Of a DNA stretch of 15,655 nucleotides, positions 5,476 through 13,198 are shown in pieces. The notes under the pieces are model-generated. The model was not told where the DNA came from. It ran no database searches and saw only the letters and a list, made by a program, of their open reading frames with translations. The position numbers were made by a program, and so were the translations under genes. The DNA comes from an uncultured Succinatimonas sp. (lineage in GTDB: Bacteria; Pseudomonadota; Gammaproteobacteria; Enterobacterales; Succinivibrionaceae): contig CALFLJ010000133.1 in the NCBI GenBank assembly GCA_937880335.1, positions 1 through 15,655 on the forward strand. Direction: 5' to 3'. Within the stretch, counting starts at the first letter, position 1, and every line of letters begins with the position of its first letter.

Positions 5476-6462
5476 TTAGTAAAGAACAGTACTCATCTTT
5501 GAAAGCTTAGCACGATCATGCCAAGCTTGAATATAACGACGAGTTCCAGTACGTCCTCGAGAGGTTAAAGAAGATGTTAATGCATACTCTCCTTTATAGC
5601 GAACACCATCTAAAAGCTCACCATCTGTTACGCCTGTAATAGCAAAATAGCATTGATCTGAAGTAATTAAATCATCAACCCCTCTAATACGGTTTATATC
5701 AATACCATCTGCGATAATAGCCTGTCGCTCTTTTTCTGTGCGAGGGCAGAGTCTTGTTAGCATCTCTCCACCAGAGCCTTTAATAGCACAAGCGGCAACA
5801 ACAGCCTCAGGAGTTCCTCCAACGCCAACTAACATATCAATCTGAGCTCTAGGATCAACCGCCATAATTGCACCAGCAATATCACCTTCTGTATGAAGCA
5901 TTACACGAGCACCAGCTAAACGAACATCCTGTATTAGTTTAGCGTGACGTGGTTTGTCAAGCACAAAGACGTTAAGCTCTCCTACATTTTTTCCTAAAGC
6001 TTTAGCTACTTTTAAAATATTATCTTTAACTGGTGCATCTATATCTATAACACCAGCAGCTTCCCTACCTACAGCAAGCTTTTGACAATAGTAACTATGA
6101 CCTGGATTAAACATAGTTCCTTTTGCTGCAATGCCTGCAGCTGCAATAGCATTCGGTCGACCAAAAGCAGTGCAACTAGTTCCATCTATTGGGTCTACAG
6201 CTACATCTACCTCAATACCATCTCCAAAACCGACTTTCTCTCCGCAGTAAAGCATAGGAGCATCATCTTTTTCACCTTCGCCAATAATTACGGTGCCCCT
6301 TACATGAATACCCTGAAAGGCAATACGCATAGCATCGACCGCAGCTGCATCTACCGCATCCTTATCGCCACGACCGGTTAAGCGAGCTGCAGCTAAGGCA
6401 GCAGCCTCAGTTACACGCACCAGATCCAAAGCAATATTTTTATCAGTCAAATGTTGTTGCAT
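5476..6462 (-). CDS. glpX: Class II fructose-1,6-bisphosphatase GlpX
   Basis: A metal-dependent cytoplasmic phosphatase converting fructose 1,6-bisphosphate to fructose 6-phosphate in gluconeogenesis. At 328 residues it is close to E. coli GlpX (336). Metal and substrate motifs: GRGDKDAVD near 30-38, GEGEKDDAPML at 61-71, AVDPIDGT at 88-95, the inositol-phosphatase-fold signature, and GVGGTPEAV with a further metal-ligand Glu. Cyanobacterial enzymes of this family also hydrolyse sedoheptulose 1,7-bisphosphate; nothing here argues for that. AGGAG about six bases before the ATG is a strong ribosome binding site. No glpF or glpK adjoins it; it stands alone behind the pho locus, separated from phoR by 165 bases with a hairpin. 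Confidence 0.92.
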   Translation of the reverse strand: MQQHLTDKNIALDLVRVTEAAALAAARLTGRGDKDAVDAAAVDAMRIAFQGIHVRGTVIIGEGEKDDAPMLYCGEKVGFGDGIEVDVAVDPIDGTSCTAFGRPNAIAAAGIAAKGTMFNPGHSYYCQKLAVGREAAGVIDIDAPVKDNILKVAKALGKNVGELNVFVLDKPRHAKLIQDVRLAGARVMLHTEGDIAGAIMAVDPRAQIDMLVGVGGTPEAVVAACAIKGSGGEMLTRLCPRTEKERQAIIADGIDINRIRGVDDLITSDQCYFAITGVTDGELLDGVRYKGEYALTSSLTSRGRTGTRRYIQAWHDRAKLSKMSTVLY

Positions 6463-6562
6463 AAAAAACTCCTAACTCAGGCTAAAAAAAATCTTTCTAA
6501 TTGTTAATAGGTTTAATTAATATGATACACCATTGAAAAAGTTAGAAAGAATTTATATAGAT

Positions 6563-6597
6563 ATTTTGCGTAACCTGTTACCAAGGTCACGCAAAAT
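6563..6597. terminator. Imperfect 14-bp hairpin between phoR and glpX, possible terminator
   Basis: ATTTTGCGTAACCT (6563-6576) pairs with AGGTCACGCAAAAT (6584-6597) with one mismatch and a 7-base loop, about 30 bases past the phoR stop. On the minus strand the stem ends in AAAATATCT, not a T run, so it is not a classic intrinsic terminator. It may instead be an mRNA-end hairpin or a protein-binding palindrome upstream of glpX. Confidence 0.45.
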
Positions 6598-6627
6598 TAT
6601 ACTTAGTTAGCACCAATTTAAACGTTT

Positions 6628-8328
6628 TTAGTGCTCAGAAGTTTCAGATGATTTGAAATAAGATTGTATTACTTTGTCTTTGGGAAATGAAAGCTTAAAA
6701 CAGGTTCCTTTACCCTCAATACTTTCAACATTTAAAGAACCACTATAAAGGCGAACAATATGTTTAACTATAGATAATCCAAGTCCTGTACCAACACGAT
6801 TTTTATTATGACTTTTATCTACACAATAAAAACGCTCAAATATTCTTGGAAGAGAAGACTTGGGGATCCCTATACCATCATCTTTGACTTGTATATAAAG
6901 AAAATTATCATCGTCCGACAGTTCAACCCATACATTGCCACCGGGATTGTTATATTTGACAGCATTATCGCAAAGGTTAAAAAGCATCTGGTTAAAATAA
7001 CGAAAAACACCATAAATCCTAGGGACAGAGCCTTTTATATAAAGAGAAATATTATTTTCCTTACATTTATCATCTAAAGACTCTTTTATTCCAGCTAACA
7101 CATGTAATAAGTCAATTTGCTCGTCTTCCATGCGTTTACCTTCATCTAAACGAGAAAGTAGAATTATGTCATTTATAAGATTTAAAAGGTTTTCTCCCTC
7201 TTTGCGAATTCTTCTAGCGAAGCTAACAATATCCTTTGGCGCAACTAAGTTATTTTCAAGTAACTCTGCACGACCTATTATTGATTGTAGAGGAGTTTTT
7301 AATTCATGAGATACATTAGCAGAAAACTCTTGACGTTGTCTTTCTGCGATACGTGTCTGAGTTACATCAATGATCAATAAGGCATAACCTACATGATTTT
7401 CACCTGTATCAATTTTATTAAACAAAATTCTATAGAAATGATCTTCTAATTCAATATCTTCGGCCTTATTGTTAAGTTCCTCTCCCAAGTCAAAATATCT
7501 TCTTAAAGTTGCCGATCTATCTATATTTAAAATATTTTGTCCCACATAATTGTCTGTTATTTTGAAAATTTTTTTTGCACTGTCATTTACACTAATTACT
7601 ACACCTAATGCATTGAATAAAACTAGCCCCTCTGACATACTAGCCATAATAGCCTGCATTTCTTTAGCTTGCTGTGTCATCTTAATTATTAGATCACTTA
7701 TCCTCTTTTGATGCATATCGATACGACGAACTAAAGGACTAAGTTCTTCATAAACCTCATTATCTAAAGGACGATTAACATCAATTGCATTAATAGGTTT
7801 TACTATACTAAGCGAAAGTCTATAGGCTATAAATGAAGAAATGAAAGCTGAAATAAGAACAATACCAATAAAATAAAACAGCAAAGACCACGTCATGCTT
7901 AAAACATTTTCTGCAGTAAAAGAAACTCTAAGCACCTTCCCGTCGTGAAGCTTTACAGCATAATATACAGTTTCTGTATCAAGGGTTTCAGAATAACGAG
8001 CAATTGAACTTGAACCATTTGCTTGAGCCTCTATAAACTCCTTTCTATTTCCATGGCTTTGTAAACTATCAGCATTAACCTTGCTGTCGTAAATCACCTT
8101 TCCATTAACGTTAATTAAGGTCACACGAAATGAGCCATAATTTTGCCCCATGACATAAGACAAACCTCTGACATCAATCTCTTGAACGAGAGACTTTGTA
8201 TAGTCATAAAGTAGGTTTTCATCATTTTTCATCATGAGGCTGTGAGCAAACCATAAGGCGGATGACAAGCCTATAACTAAAAATAAAAGGGTTGAAAAAA
8301 AAACCGCCTTAAATATTTTGCTGACCAA
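6628..8328 (-). CDS. phoR: Phosphate-regulon sensor histidine kinase PhoR, large-sensor form
   Basis: A membrane kinase that phosphorylates PhoB under phosphate limitation. Order over 566 residues: helix about 8-30; extracytoplasmic sensor about 31-144 (VTLINVNGKVIYDS, a PAS-like fold); helix about 145-169; HAMP-like linker; cytoplasmic PAS about 222-325; HisKA with SHELKTP and phospho-His341; ATPase with N-box NLCDNAVKYN (451-460), DDGIGIP (483-489) and GTGLGLSI (513-520). E. coli PhoR has 431 residues and almost no periplasmic domain. This layout and wording (RVTLI..DGKVIYDS, SETLDTETVYYAVKL.DG) recall Clostridia-type PhoR. The start is TTG at 8328, two bases after the phoB stop, with AGGGG inside the end of phoB and no better start, so translation is probably coupled. 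Sensing of phosphate itself usually depends on the Pst transporter and PhoU. Confidence 0.88.
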   Translation of the reverse strand: MVSKIFKAVFFSTLLFLVIGLSSALWFAHSLMMKNDENLLYDYTKSLVQEIDVRGLSYVMGQNYGSFRVTLINVNGKVIYDSKVNADSLQSHGNRKEFIEAQANGSSSIARYSETLDTETVYYAVKLHDGKVLRVSFTAENVLSMTWSLLFYFIGIVLISAFISSFIAYRLSLSIVKPINAIDVNRPLDNEVYEELSPLVRRIDMHQKRISDLIIKMTQQAKEMQAIMASMSEGLVLFNALGVVISVNDSAKKIFKITDNYVGQNILNIDRSATLRRYFDLGEELNNKAEDIELEDHFYRILFNKIDTGENHVGYALLIIDVTQTRIAERQRQEFSANVSHELKTPLQSIIGRAELLENNLVAPKDIVSFARRIRKEGENLLNLINDIILLSRLDEGKRMEDEQIDLLHVLAGIKESLDDKCKENNISLYIKGSVPRIYGVFRYFNQMLFNLCDNAVKYNNPGGNVWVELSDDDNFLYIQVKDDGIGIPKSSLPRIFERFYCVDKSHNKNRVGTGLGLSIVKHIVRLYSGSLNVESIEGKGTCFKLSFPKDKVIQSYFKSSETSEH

Positions 8329-8330
8329 AA

Positions 8331-8999
8331 TTATGCCCCTACTTTGTATCCTACTCCACGTACAGTTTTTATTATATGTTCCATATCACCAAGCTTTTGA
8401 CGCAAAGTACGGATATGAACATCTACAGTACGACTTTCACCGTCGTATTCAGTTCCCCAGATTCTATCTAAAAGCTGGTCTCTTGAAAAAACGCGCCCTT
8501 GACGCTTAACCATTAAAACTAAGAGCTCATATTCTTTTAAGGTTAAATCAACAATTTCACCTTTAATCTTAACCTCATGATTAGCCTCATTTATAGATAA
8601 ATCACCTAATACAAGCTCCTCTGTCTGGTTATTTCCACTACAACGACGTAGTACTGCATTAATACGAGCTACCATCTCAATTAAAGAAAATGGCTTGGTA
8701 AGATAGTCATCTGCCCCCAAATCAAGTGCACTTACCCTCTCATATTCAGCACCACGTGCTGTAGCCATAATAACAGGGATGTTACGAGTTTTAGCACCGG
8801 CTCTTAATCGTTTTAAAATGTCAATGCCACTCATATCTGGTAGCATTATGTCTAATAAAACTAAATCAGGAAGCCTTTTTTCAACTGCGGCAAAAAAACT
8901 ACTACCATCAGGAAACACCTGAGTTTCCATATTCATAGATTGCAATGTATATTGCTCAATCTCACGAATGTCGGTATCGTCTTCAACGCAGTAAATCAT
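8331..8999 (-). CDS. phoB: Phosphate-regulon response regulator PhoB/PhoP (OmpR family)
   Basis: A DNA-binding activator of phosphate-starvation genes, 222 residues. The receiver domain has the acidic pair Asp7-Asp8, phospho-acceptor Asp50 in LVLLDIMLP, Thr80 and Lys102 (TKPF). The winged helix (about 125-222) includes LTLKEYELL, the recognition helix SRTVDVHIRTLRQKLG and TVRGVGYKVGA. It begins MIYCVEDDTDIRE and lacks the enterobacterial MARRILVVEDE opening. That opening and WGTEYDGESRTVDV recall the regulators of Clostridia. Its ATG overlaps the phoU stop by four bases (ATGA). The operator array before pstS has the Gram-positive PhoP-box pattern, so regulator and site appear matched. Confidence 0.9.
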   Translation of the reverse strand: MIYCVEDDTDIREIEQYTLQSMNMETQVFPDGSSFFAAVEKRLPDLVLLDIMLPDMSGIDILKRLRAGAKTRNIPVIMATARGAEYERVSALDLGADDYLTKPFSLIEMVARINAVLRRCSGNNQTEELVLGDLSINEANHEVKIKGEIVDLTLKEYELLVLMVKRQGRVFSRDQLLDRIWGTEYDGESRTVDVHIRTLRQKLGDMEHIIKTVRGVGYKVGA

Positions 9000-9658
9000 A
9001 AATTTAAATCTCCTATGGTGGCAATCTTACCAGTCACAACATAAAGGACCCATTTTGCAATATTGCATGCATGGTCACCAATTCTTTCAAGATACTTAGC
9101 AATCATAATAACATCAAGAGATAACTTTGTGTCTTTTTCACAAGATCTTGCTTTTAAAATAAGAGATTTTCTTACCATTGCAAAATACTCATCTACAGAT
9201 TTGTCTTGTCGAATAACACTTTTTGCAAGTTCCATATCACGACGTACAAAAGCATCGATTGCAAGCTTAACCATAGAAGTGCTCTCTTTAGCCATATTTT
9301 GTATGAGATCTATATCCTCACCTTGGTGATTATAGTCAAACCCCATAACAATTTGAGCTATATCAGAGACTTGATTACCAATGCGCTCAAGATCTGCCAC
9401 CATTTTTAAAGTACCAGATACAACTAAAAGATCTGTAGCAACAGGTTGTTCATGAAGCATGATATTTAATGATAAAGCCTCAATATCACGAGCTTTGGTA
9501 TCAATATCATAATCTGCTCTGTAGACAGATAAAGCTAACTCTCTATCTCGTTCTCTAAAAGCCTTAAATACGGAATCTAAATTATCCTCACATAAGGCCC
9601 CCATTAAAATAAGCGAGTTATTTAATTGTTGAATTTTATCGTCAAGATTCTTTCTCAT
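8996..9658 (-). CDS. phoU: Phosphate signalling and transport accessory protein PhoU
   Basis: A cytoplasmic helical protein that links the Pst transporter to PhoR and keeps the regulon off when phosphate is plentiful. The 220 residues contain two PhoU three-helix repeats. Each carries the metal-site pattern: VADLERIGNQVSDIAQ in the first and AKYLERIGDHACNIAKWV in the second. The family is typically 210-240 residues. It overlaps pstB upstream by one base (TAATG) and phoB downstream by four, so it is made together with both. Confidence 0.93.
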   Translation of the reverse strand: MRKNLDDKIQQLNNSLILMGALCEDNLDSVFKAFRERDRELALSVYRADYDIDTKARDIEALSLNIMLHEQPVATDLLVVSGTLKMVADLERIGNQVSDIAQIVMGFDYNHQGEDIDLIQNMAKESTSMVKLAIDAFVRRDMELAKSVIRQDKSVDEYFAMVRKSLILKARSCEKDTKLSLDVIMIAKYLERIGDHACNIAKWVLYVVTGKIATIGDLNL

Positions 9659-10413
9659 TATCCAAATCTTCCTGTAATGTAGTCTTCTGTACGTTTATCT
9701 TTAGGTTTTGTGAAAATTACATTGGTTGAGTCCATTTCTACAAGATCACCTAAAAGGAAAAATGCTGTATTATCAGAAATACGTAATGCCTGTTGCATAT
9801 TGTGTGTCACGATAACAATCGTATATTTCTGCTTAAGTTCTAGAGCTAACTCCTCAATCTTTCCTGTGGAAATTGGATCAAGGGCTGATGTTGGTTCATC
9901 CATAAGTAAGACATCAGGTTCTACAGCTAAAGCTCTGGCAATACACAAACGTTGTTGTTGACCACCAGAAAGGCCTAAAGCAGAAGTTTTTAAACGATCT
10001 TTTACTTCATCAAAAATTGCAGCCTGCCTTAGGGATCGTTCAACAATTTCATCTAGCTTTGACTTATTACGAACCCCATGAGTTCTAGGTCCGTAGGCGA
10101 TATTGTCGTAAATACTCATAGCAAAAGGATTTGGCTTTTGAAAAACCATACCAACATCTTTACGTAACTTACTTACGTTTATATCTGAATTTACAATTTC
10201 CTGGCCACGATACTTGATACTACCTTCAAGCTTTACCTCAGGAATTAAATCATTCATTCTATTTAAAGTGCGGATAAAGGTAGATTTTCCACATCCTGAA
10301 GGACCAATTAAAGCAGTTATATCGTGCTCTTTAACCTGCATATTTATATTATGTAGAGCATGATTTGATCCGTACCAAAGGTTAAATTTATTTACTTCGA
10401 AAATGGTTTCCAT
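9658..10413 (-). CDS. pstB: Phosphate ABC transporter ATP-binding protein PstB
   Basis: The ATPase of the high-affinity phosphate importer PstSCAB, acting on the inner face of the membrane. The 251 residues show Walker A GPSGCGKST (37-45), Q-loop in GMVFQKPNPFAMS (88-100), signature LSGGQQQR (148-155), Walker B VLLMDEPTSALDP (168-180) and the H-loop THNMQQA (203-209). The Q-loop wording QKPNPF and the C-terminal DYITGRFG are typical of PstB. Its ATG follows the pstA stop with no gap (TAAATG), and its own stop overlaps phoU. Confidence 0.96.
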   Translation of the reverse strand: METIFEVNKFNLWYGSNHALHNINMQVKEHDITALIGPSGCGKSTFIRTLNRMNDLIPEVKLEGSIKYRGQEIVNSDINVSKLRKDVGMVFQKPNPFAMSIYDNIAYGPRTHGVRNKSKLDEIVERSLRQAAIFDEVKDRLKTSALGLSGGQQQRLCIARALAVEPDVLLMDEPTSALDPISTGKIEELALELKQKYTIVIVTHNMQQALRISDNTAFFLLGDLVEMDSTNVIFTKPKDKRTEDYITGRFG

Positions 10414-11274
10414 TTACTTTACAGCCTTTCTTTTTTGAATTCGACGAGCTAAATAGGTTGCTAAGATATTAATAACAAGACTCATAAAAAGGAGGATTGC
10501 AGCAATAACAAAGGCTACTTCAAATTCACCTTGTTCTTTGGCATAAACATAAAGAGCAACGGTAAGGGTTGATCCTGCAGAGGTCATGCCATCAAAAAAT
10601 CCATTTAAATTATGGGCAAAACCTGCGGTAAACAACAAAGCGGCTGACTCTCCTAACATACGGCCAACACTCAGAATACAGCCTGTAACAATACCATCTA
10701 TACAGCAAGGTAAAACAACTGTACGAATTACATGCCATTTAGCAGCTCCTAACCCAAAGGCCCCCTCCCGATATGAAGATGGGACTGTTTTTAAACTTTC
10801 TTGAGTAGTTCTTATAATGGTTGGAAGATTCATAATCATTAAGGTTAATGAGCCTGCCAAAAGAGAGGTTTGCAATCCAAAGAACTGACAGAAAATAAGC
10901 ATGCCGACTAAACCATAAATAATGGAAGGAATACCGGCTAAAGTTTCAATACAATACTCAATAGCTTTTACTAGCTTTGGGGATCTTGCATACTCAGTAA
11001 GATAAATTGCAGCCCCTACGCCCATAGGTAAAACAAATATTAAGGTTGTAAAGATAATGTAAATGGTATTTAAAATATCAGGAAGTACACCTATAGTATC
11101 ATTTAAGTAACTAGGTGATGTCGATAATAAATGCCATGAAAAATATGGAATTGACCTAAAGAAAATATAAGCAATCATGAATATTACTATGCATACAGTA
11201 ATTGCAATGCATAAATAAGTCCATGTCAGCATATTAGCTTTGTAGATCTGACGTTTAACTTGAGATATGGACAT
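10414..11274 (-). CDS. pstA: Phosphate ABC transporter permease PstA
   Basis: One of the two membrane subunits that form the phosphate channel. The 286 residues have a long first helix (about 15-40), a periplasmic segment, then about five more helices. The ABC permease coupling loop reads EGAFGLGAAKWHVIRTVVLP around 171-190 and contacts PstB. LTEYARSP and ETLAGIPSIIYGLVGML are family landmarks. It shares one base with the pstC stop (TAATG) and abuts pstB. Confidence 0.93.
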   Translation of the reverse strand: MSISQVKRQIYKANMLTWTYLCIAITVCIVIFMIAYIFFRSIPYFSWHLLSTSPSYLNDTIGVLPDILNTIYIIFTTLIFVLPMGVGAAIYLTEYARSPKLVKAIEYCIETLAGIPSIIYGLVGMLIFCQFFGLQTSLLAGSLTLMIMNLPTIIRTTQESLKTVPSSYREGAFGLGAAKWHVIRTVVLPCCIDGIVTGCILSVGRMLGESAALLFTAGFAHNLNGFFDGMTSAGSTLTVALYVYAKEQGEFEVAFVIAAILLFMSLVINILATYLARRIQKRKAVK

Positions 11275-12152
11275 TATTTCTTAGATCCCTTCTTTAGCAT
11301 CATATTCAAAAGAGCGTTAATCATCATTATGAATACGAACAACACAAGTGCGATTGAAAACAAAGCCTCACGCTGCAATCCTGAAGAGTAGGACATTTCT
11401 GAGGCAACTGCAGTAGTTAAGAATCGGACTGATTCAAAAATGTTAGGCATATTAGCTACGTTACCTGCAACCATCATTACAGCCATAGCCTCACCTATTG
11501 CGCGACCTACACCTAAAACTACAGCTGCAGCAATACCACTCTTTGCAGCTGGGACTACCACTCTAAAGATTGTTTCTGTTTTATTAGCGCCCAAAGCCAA
11601 CGAACCTAACTCATATTCAGCAGGCACAGCTTCAATTGCGGTAATAGAAACCTTAATAATAGATGGCAAAATCATTACAGACAGCACTATAATTGCCGAA
11701 AATAACGATGCTCCATCAGGTATATTAAAAATAGCCTGAACAGCAGGAACTAATACCAACATACCTATAAAGCCATATACCACAGAAGGAATACCAGCAA
11801 GCAGATCTACCATAGGTTCAACAGCTAGCTTGATTTTTTTTGGTGCCATTTTTGCTAAGAAAACTGCAGAGAAAAAACCTAATGGAAGACCAATTAAAAT
11901 CGCTCCTGCAGTACCGTATACTGAAGTTAGAATAAAAGGCAAGATACCAAACTGCGCAGGATTTGCTGTCGAAGCCCACTTAGTACCAAAGATAAAATCA
12001 ACAAAACCTATTTTTATTATTGCAGGTAGGCCCGCAATTACGAGATAAACACAGATAAGTAAAACAAATGCAATATTAACAACGCCTAAAATTAAAAAAA
12101 TAGATGATGCAATAGACTCTGTGTTTATTTTATTTATTTTTGTATCAAGCAT
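11274..12152 (-). CDS. pstC: Phosphate ABC transporter permease PstC
   Basis: Partner membrane subunit of PstA, 292 residues with about six helices. Landmarks: FIFGTKWAS early in the periplasmic part, LLAGIPSVVYGFIGMLVLVP in the middle, and the coupling loop ELGSLALGANKTETIFRVVVPAAKSGI followed by GRAIGEAMAVMMVAGN, all characteristic of PstC. AGGA stands about nine bases before the ATG and directly behind a terminator hairpin, so pstC through phoR depends on read-through from the pstS promoter unless an internal promoter exists, and I see none. Confidence 0.94.
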   Translation of the reverse strand: MLDTKINKINTESIASSIFLILGVVNIAFVLLICVYLVIAGLPAIIKIGFVDFIFGTKWASTANPAQFGILPFILTSVYGTAGAILIGLPLGFFSAVFLAKMAPKKIKLAVEPMVDLLAGIPSVVYGFIGMLVLVPAVQAIFNIPDGASLFSAIIVLSVMILPSIIKVSITAIEAVPAEYELGSLALGANKTETIFRVVVPAAKSGIAAAVVLGVGRAIGEAMAVMMVAGNVANMPNIFESVRFLTTAVASEMSYSSGLQREALFSIALVLFVFIMMINALLNMMLKKGSKK

Positions 12153-12164
12153 GAATACAATCCT

Positions 12165-12194
12165 AAAAAAACGAGAGAAAGCATCTCTCGTTTT
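12165..12194 (-). terminator. Intercistronic intrinsic terminator/attenuator between pstS and pstC
   Basis: On the minus strand AAAACGAGAGA pairs perfectly over 11 bp with TCTCTCGTTTT around a 5-base loop, followed by seven Ts ending just before the pstC ribosome binding site. It should stop part of the transcripts after pstS and raise the ratio of binding protein to transporter. Confidence 0.8.
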
Positions 12195-12205
12195 AGATTT
12201 AAAGA

Positions 12206-13006
12206 TTATTTAGAAACAGGTACAACGCCAGCTTTAATGATTAAATTCTCAACATCCTTAGATAAGGCATAATCAAAGAATTTCTGTGCATCAGCAGGTA
12301 AAGCCTTATCCTTAAGAGTTACGAAAACGAATGGACGCTGAAGCTTATAAGAACCATCTTTTACGGTAGCCTCAGAAGCTTTTACACCACCTACAGATAA
12401 AACCTTAACCTTCTTAGATACAGCAGATAATGAGGCATAACCTACGGCATTTGTGTTCTGGCTTACGGTAGTAATGACGTCACCTGTTGAAGTTAATTCC
12501 TGACGATATTTGCAACTATCCTTGGTATTAGTAACAGTCTCAAAACCATCACGAGTACCAGAGCCAGCTTCACGACCGATTAACACTACAGGAGCATCAG
12601 CGCCACCTAACTCCTTCCAGTTTGAAATTTCACCCTTATATAACTTACCAATCTGTTCAATTGTAAGGTCTGCGATATTGTTACTTGGGTTTACTACCAT
12701 TACGATGCCGTCTAAAGCAACTGTAGTACCAACTAGCTTTTCAGCCTCAGATGATTTTAAGCCACGGGAAGATAAACCAATATCAGTACGACCTTCTAAG
12801 GCAGCAGCTATGCCAGCGCCAGATCCAGTTGGATTGTAGGTTACTTGAACATCAGGATTTGCATTGTGATAGGACTCGCTTAAGACACCGATGAGCTTTT
12901 CCATAGAAGTAGAACCATCGGTAGAAACTGTAGCTGCAACAGAAGCACCTGCACTAGCTAAACCACAAGAAAATACTACAGCGGATAATAATTTAGAAAG
13001 TTTCAT
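12206..13006 (-). CDS. pstS: Periplasmic phosphate-binding protein PstS (short, Gram-positive-like type)
   Basis: Captures phosphate and delivers it to PstCA. The 266 residues start with a signal peptide (about 1-25, MKLSKLLSAVVFSCGLASAG, then an ASVAA cleavage region). A lipobox reading VFSC at residue 14 is possible but poor. The mature part begins TVSTDGSTSMEKL, the first phosphate loop, followed by YNPTGSGAGI and GREAGSGTRDGFE, the other anion-binding loops, and CKYRQELTSTGDVITTV. E. coli PstS is longer (346) and worded differently. This short version matches what I know of Clostridia PstS, which are usually lipoproteins. GGAG lies about seven bases before the ATG. It is the first gene of the operon, behind an array of PhoP-box-like repeats. 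Confidence 0.93.
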   Translation of the reverse strand: MKLSKLLSAVVFSCGLASAGASVAATVSTDGSTSMEKLIGVLSESYHNANPDVQVTYNPTGSGAGIAAALEGRTDIGLSSRGLKSSEAEKLVGTTVALDGIVMVVNPSNNIADLTIEQIGKLYKGEISNWKELGGADAPVVLIGREAGSGTRDGFETVTNTKDSCKYRQELTSTGDVITTVSQNTNAVGYASLSAVSKKVKVLSVGGVKASEATVKDGSYKLQRPFVFVTLKDKALPADAQKFFDYALSKDVENLIIKAGVVPVSK

Positions 13007-13035
13007 AATATATCTCCATGTTTTAAGTTGAAGAT

Positions 13036-13041
13036 ATGATA
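13036..13041 (-). promoter_or_regulatory. -10 box of pstS
   Basis: TATCAT on the minus strand lies nine bases downstream of the last repeat of the operator array. This is the usual arrangement at PhoB/PhoP-activated promoters, where the activator site replaces the -35. The leader would be about 23 bases. Confidence 0.6.
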
Positions 13042-13050
13042 TAGATCACA

Positions 13051-13089
13051 TGTAAAGCTAAGTTGCTCTTATTGTTAAATTTATGTAAA
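13051..13089 (-). promoter_or_regulatory. PhoP-box-like operator of pstS: four 6-bp elements at 11-bp spacing
   Basis: Read toward pstS on the minus strand: TTTACA (13089-13084), TTAACA (13078-13073), AGCAAC (13067-13062, degenerate) and TTTACA (13056-13051). Each starts exactly 11 bp after the one before. Three fit the Gram-positive PhoP element TT(A/T/C)ACA with 5-bp spacers; none resembles the enterobacterial CTGTCAT. The position next to a -10 box fits an activator site. Confidence 0.75.
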
Positions 13090-13159
13090 AGGGCAGAATA
13101 TTAATTCAAATTATTGATATATATGATTTTATTATTATTTATTAAAACAAAAATAAACA

Positions 13160-13198
13160 AACTTTACTTTAACTTTACTTCTGTAAAGCTCATGTAAA
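13160..13198 (-). promoter_or_regulatory. Second, upstream cluster of 11-bp-spaced PhoP-box-like elements
   Basis: On the minus strand TTTACA occurs at 13198-13193 and 13187-13182, 11 bp apart. Directly beyond, CTTTACTT occurs twice on the plus strand (from 13162 and 13173), again 11 bp apart, so two head-to-tail pairs face each other. It lies about 100 bp upstream of the first array and could be an auxiliary binding site. Confidence 0.5.

Noticed and set aside
11440..12048. Long open frames on the plus strand opposite pstC, and similar ones opposite pstS, pstB and tuf
   Set aside because: They mirror strongly coding minus-strand genes, have no ribosome binding sites, and their composition follows the opposite strand's codon pattern.
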